In this document: positions 15,510 through 15,728 of the stretch, in pieces
Position numbering within the stretch: the first letter of the stretch is position 1
Layout: every line of letters begins with the position of its first letter
Assembly (NCBI GenBank): GCA_023409675.1
Contig: JAEYRC010000324.1
Span: forward strand, 1-15,728
Direction of reading: 5' to 3'
From: Bacteroidota bacterium
GTDB lineage: Bacteria; Bacteroidota; Bacteroidia; Chitinophagales; Chitinophagaceae
DNA length: 15,728 nucleotides
Position numbers and translations under genes: made by a program
Notes under the pieces: model-generated
The model's input: the letters and a program-made list of their open reading frames with translations, nothing else
Told to the model about the DNA's origin: nothing
Database searches by the model: none

Positions 15510-15657
15510 TTAGAAAAGGAGTGGGGTGAACCAGGCAGATTCCAGAGTTTTTAGACTCTTTCCGCGTATAGGTCCCCACTCCTTTCTAAAACCGTTGACG
15601 TGCTCCGTTTAGAATATCAGACTCCTGGTCTGTTAAAGGTTTTGGAGACGATCAACA
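15510..15657 (+). ncRNA. Putative IS110 bridge RNA with target-binding-like and donor-binding-like loops
   Basis: There are two consecutive structured hairpins. Loop 1 has outer stem TTAGAAAAGGAGTGGGG (15510-15526) with 15574-15589, one bulged A, extended by ACC/GGT (15530-15532 / 15571-15573). Its internal loop strands are 15533-15543 and 15560-15570 (11 nt each), capped by AGAGT-TTTTAG-ACTCT (15544-15559). Loop 2 has outer stem GTTGA-CG-CTCC (15594-15606) with GGAG-CG-TCAAC (15644-15656), with small bulges. Its internal loop strands are 15607-15617 and 15633-15643 (11 nt each), capped by CAGAC-TCCTG-GTCTG (15618-15632). In IS110-group elements the leader upstream of the recombinase encodes a bridge RNA with just such target and donor loops. 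True ends, promoter and expression are not determined; folding was done by eye. Confidence 0.62.
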
Positions 15658-15682
15658 ATTTGTAAATGCTTAAATCTAAGTT

Positions 15683-15728
15683 ATGAAATTCTTGATTTCT
15701 GGCGTTGACGTTTCTAAAGCCACTCTGG
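15683..15728 (+). CDS. IS110-family DEDD recombinase (transposase), N-terminal 15 codons
   Basis: The ATG at 15683 opens MKFLISGVDVSKATL, then the window ends. The strand GVDVSKATL is the N-terminal hallmark of IS110-family enzymes, with Asp9 as the expected first acidic residue of the RuvC-like DEDD site. The AT-rich upstream sequence has no good Shine-Dalgarno, as is usual in Bacteroidota. Only the start is visible, so integrity and subgroup (IS110 or IS1111) cannot be judged directly. The structured leader upstream of the gene argues for the IS110 subgroup. Confidence 0.75.
   Translation, partial: MKFLISGVDVSKATL

Larger units (their letters stand above)
15462..15728 (+). mobile_element. 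Left end of an IS110-family insertion sequence (continues beyond the window)
   Basis: The right edge holds the start of an IS110-type recombinase preceded by a 220-base leader. IS110 elements have no long terminal inverted repeats, so the end cannot be read from symmetry. I place the left junction at about 15461/15462 because two candidate RNA guide segments converge there. GCAGATTCC in the leader (15535-15543) equals the flank 15453-15461, and TAAAGG (15634-15639) is complementary to CCTTTA (15461-15466). The boundary is an inference with an uncertainty of a few bases. The flank belongs to the intergenic repeat family seen at 7953-7966. Confidence 0.7.

Noticed and set aside
15560..15570. 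Direct similarity of the right strand of loop 1 (TTCCGCGTATA) to the intact repeat TTCCGCATATT at 7963
   Set aside because: A right target guide should be complementary, not identical, to the target top strand, so this likeness is not counted as support. It may reflect the near-palindromic repeat.

Overview
The window looks like an accessory region of a Bacteroidota chromosome, most likely Chitinophagaceae or a relative. The evidence is a PorV-type type IX secretion (T9SS) outer-membrane protein, a T9SS-style C-terminal domain on a giant MBG-repeat protein, a GH123-type lipoprotein, AT-rich toxin tips on Bacteroidota-type Rhs cores, weak Shine-Dalgarno sequences, and short CCCCTTCGGGG / TCCGCGGGA intergenic palindromes. 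No species can be named from sequence alone.

Left half (1-7544, + strand): a polymorphic-toxin (Rhs) locus built as an array. Cassette 1 (2-1417) is the 3' end of an Rhs protein that enters from outside the window. It carries a Cys/His papain-like or NlpC/P60-like tip and overlaps by 4 nt a signal-peptide-bearing putative immunity gene (1414-2055). Cassette 2 (about 2056-4904) is an orphan Rhs with a longer piece of core, no N-terminus, a hydrophobic glycine-rich tip and a small one-helix membrane immunity candidate. Cassette 3 (5352-7155) carries only about 490 bp of core, joined out of frame to a truncated hydrophobic tip, followed by a membrane immunity candidate and a putative lipoprotein. 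A fourth, heavily eroded core remnant lies at about 7383-7544. The three core copies are nearly identical over about 380-490 bp, while tips and immunity genes are unrelated. This suits tip replacement by homologous recombination. An IS3-family transposase remnant lies between cassettes 2 and 3.

Middle (7545-8054): gene-free DNA made of compound palindromic repeats in roughly tandem units.

Right half: a minus-strand two-gene unit (13267 to 8080) encodes a 1348-residue secreted protein (beta-propeller nested in an Ig-like domain, Big_5-like, YDG and eight MBG repeats, T9SS-like sorting domain) followed after 22 nt by a PorV homologue, the kind of outer-membrane protein that handles such cargo. 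Divergent to it is a GH123/DUF4091 lipoprotein glycosidase (13655-15394).

Right edge: the left end of an IS110-family element (about 15462 onward), including the first 15 codons of the DEDD recombinase. Its non-coding leader folds on paper into two consecutive stem-internal-loop-stem structures, each with 11+11 nt internal loops. The first loop contains GCAGATTCC, identical to the genomic DNA directly abutting the inferred element end. The second contains TAAAGG, complementary to CCTTTA spanning the inferred left junction. This is what a bridge RNA with target- and donor-binding loops should look like, and the insertion site is one of the genome's own intergenic repeats. This is the most notable signal in the window.
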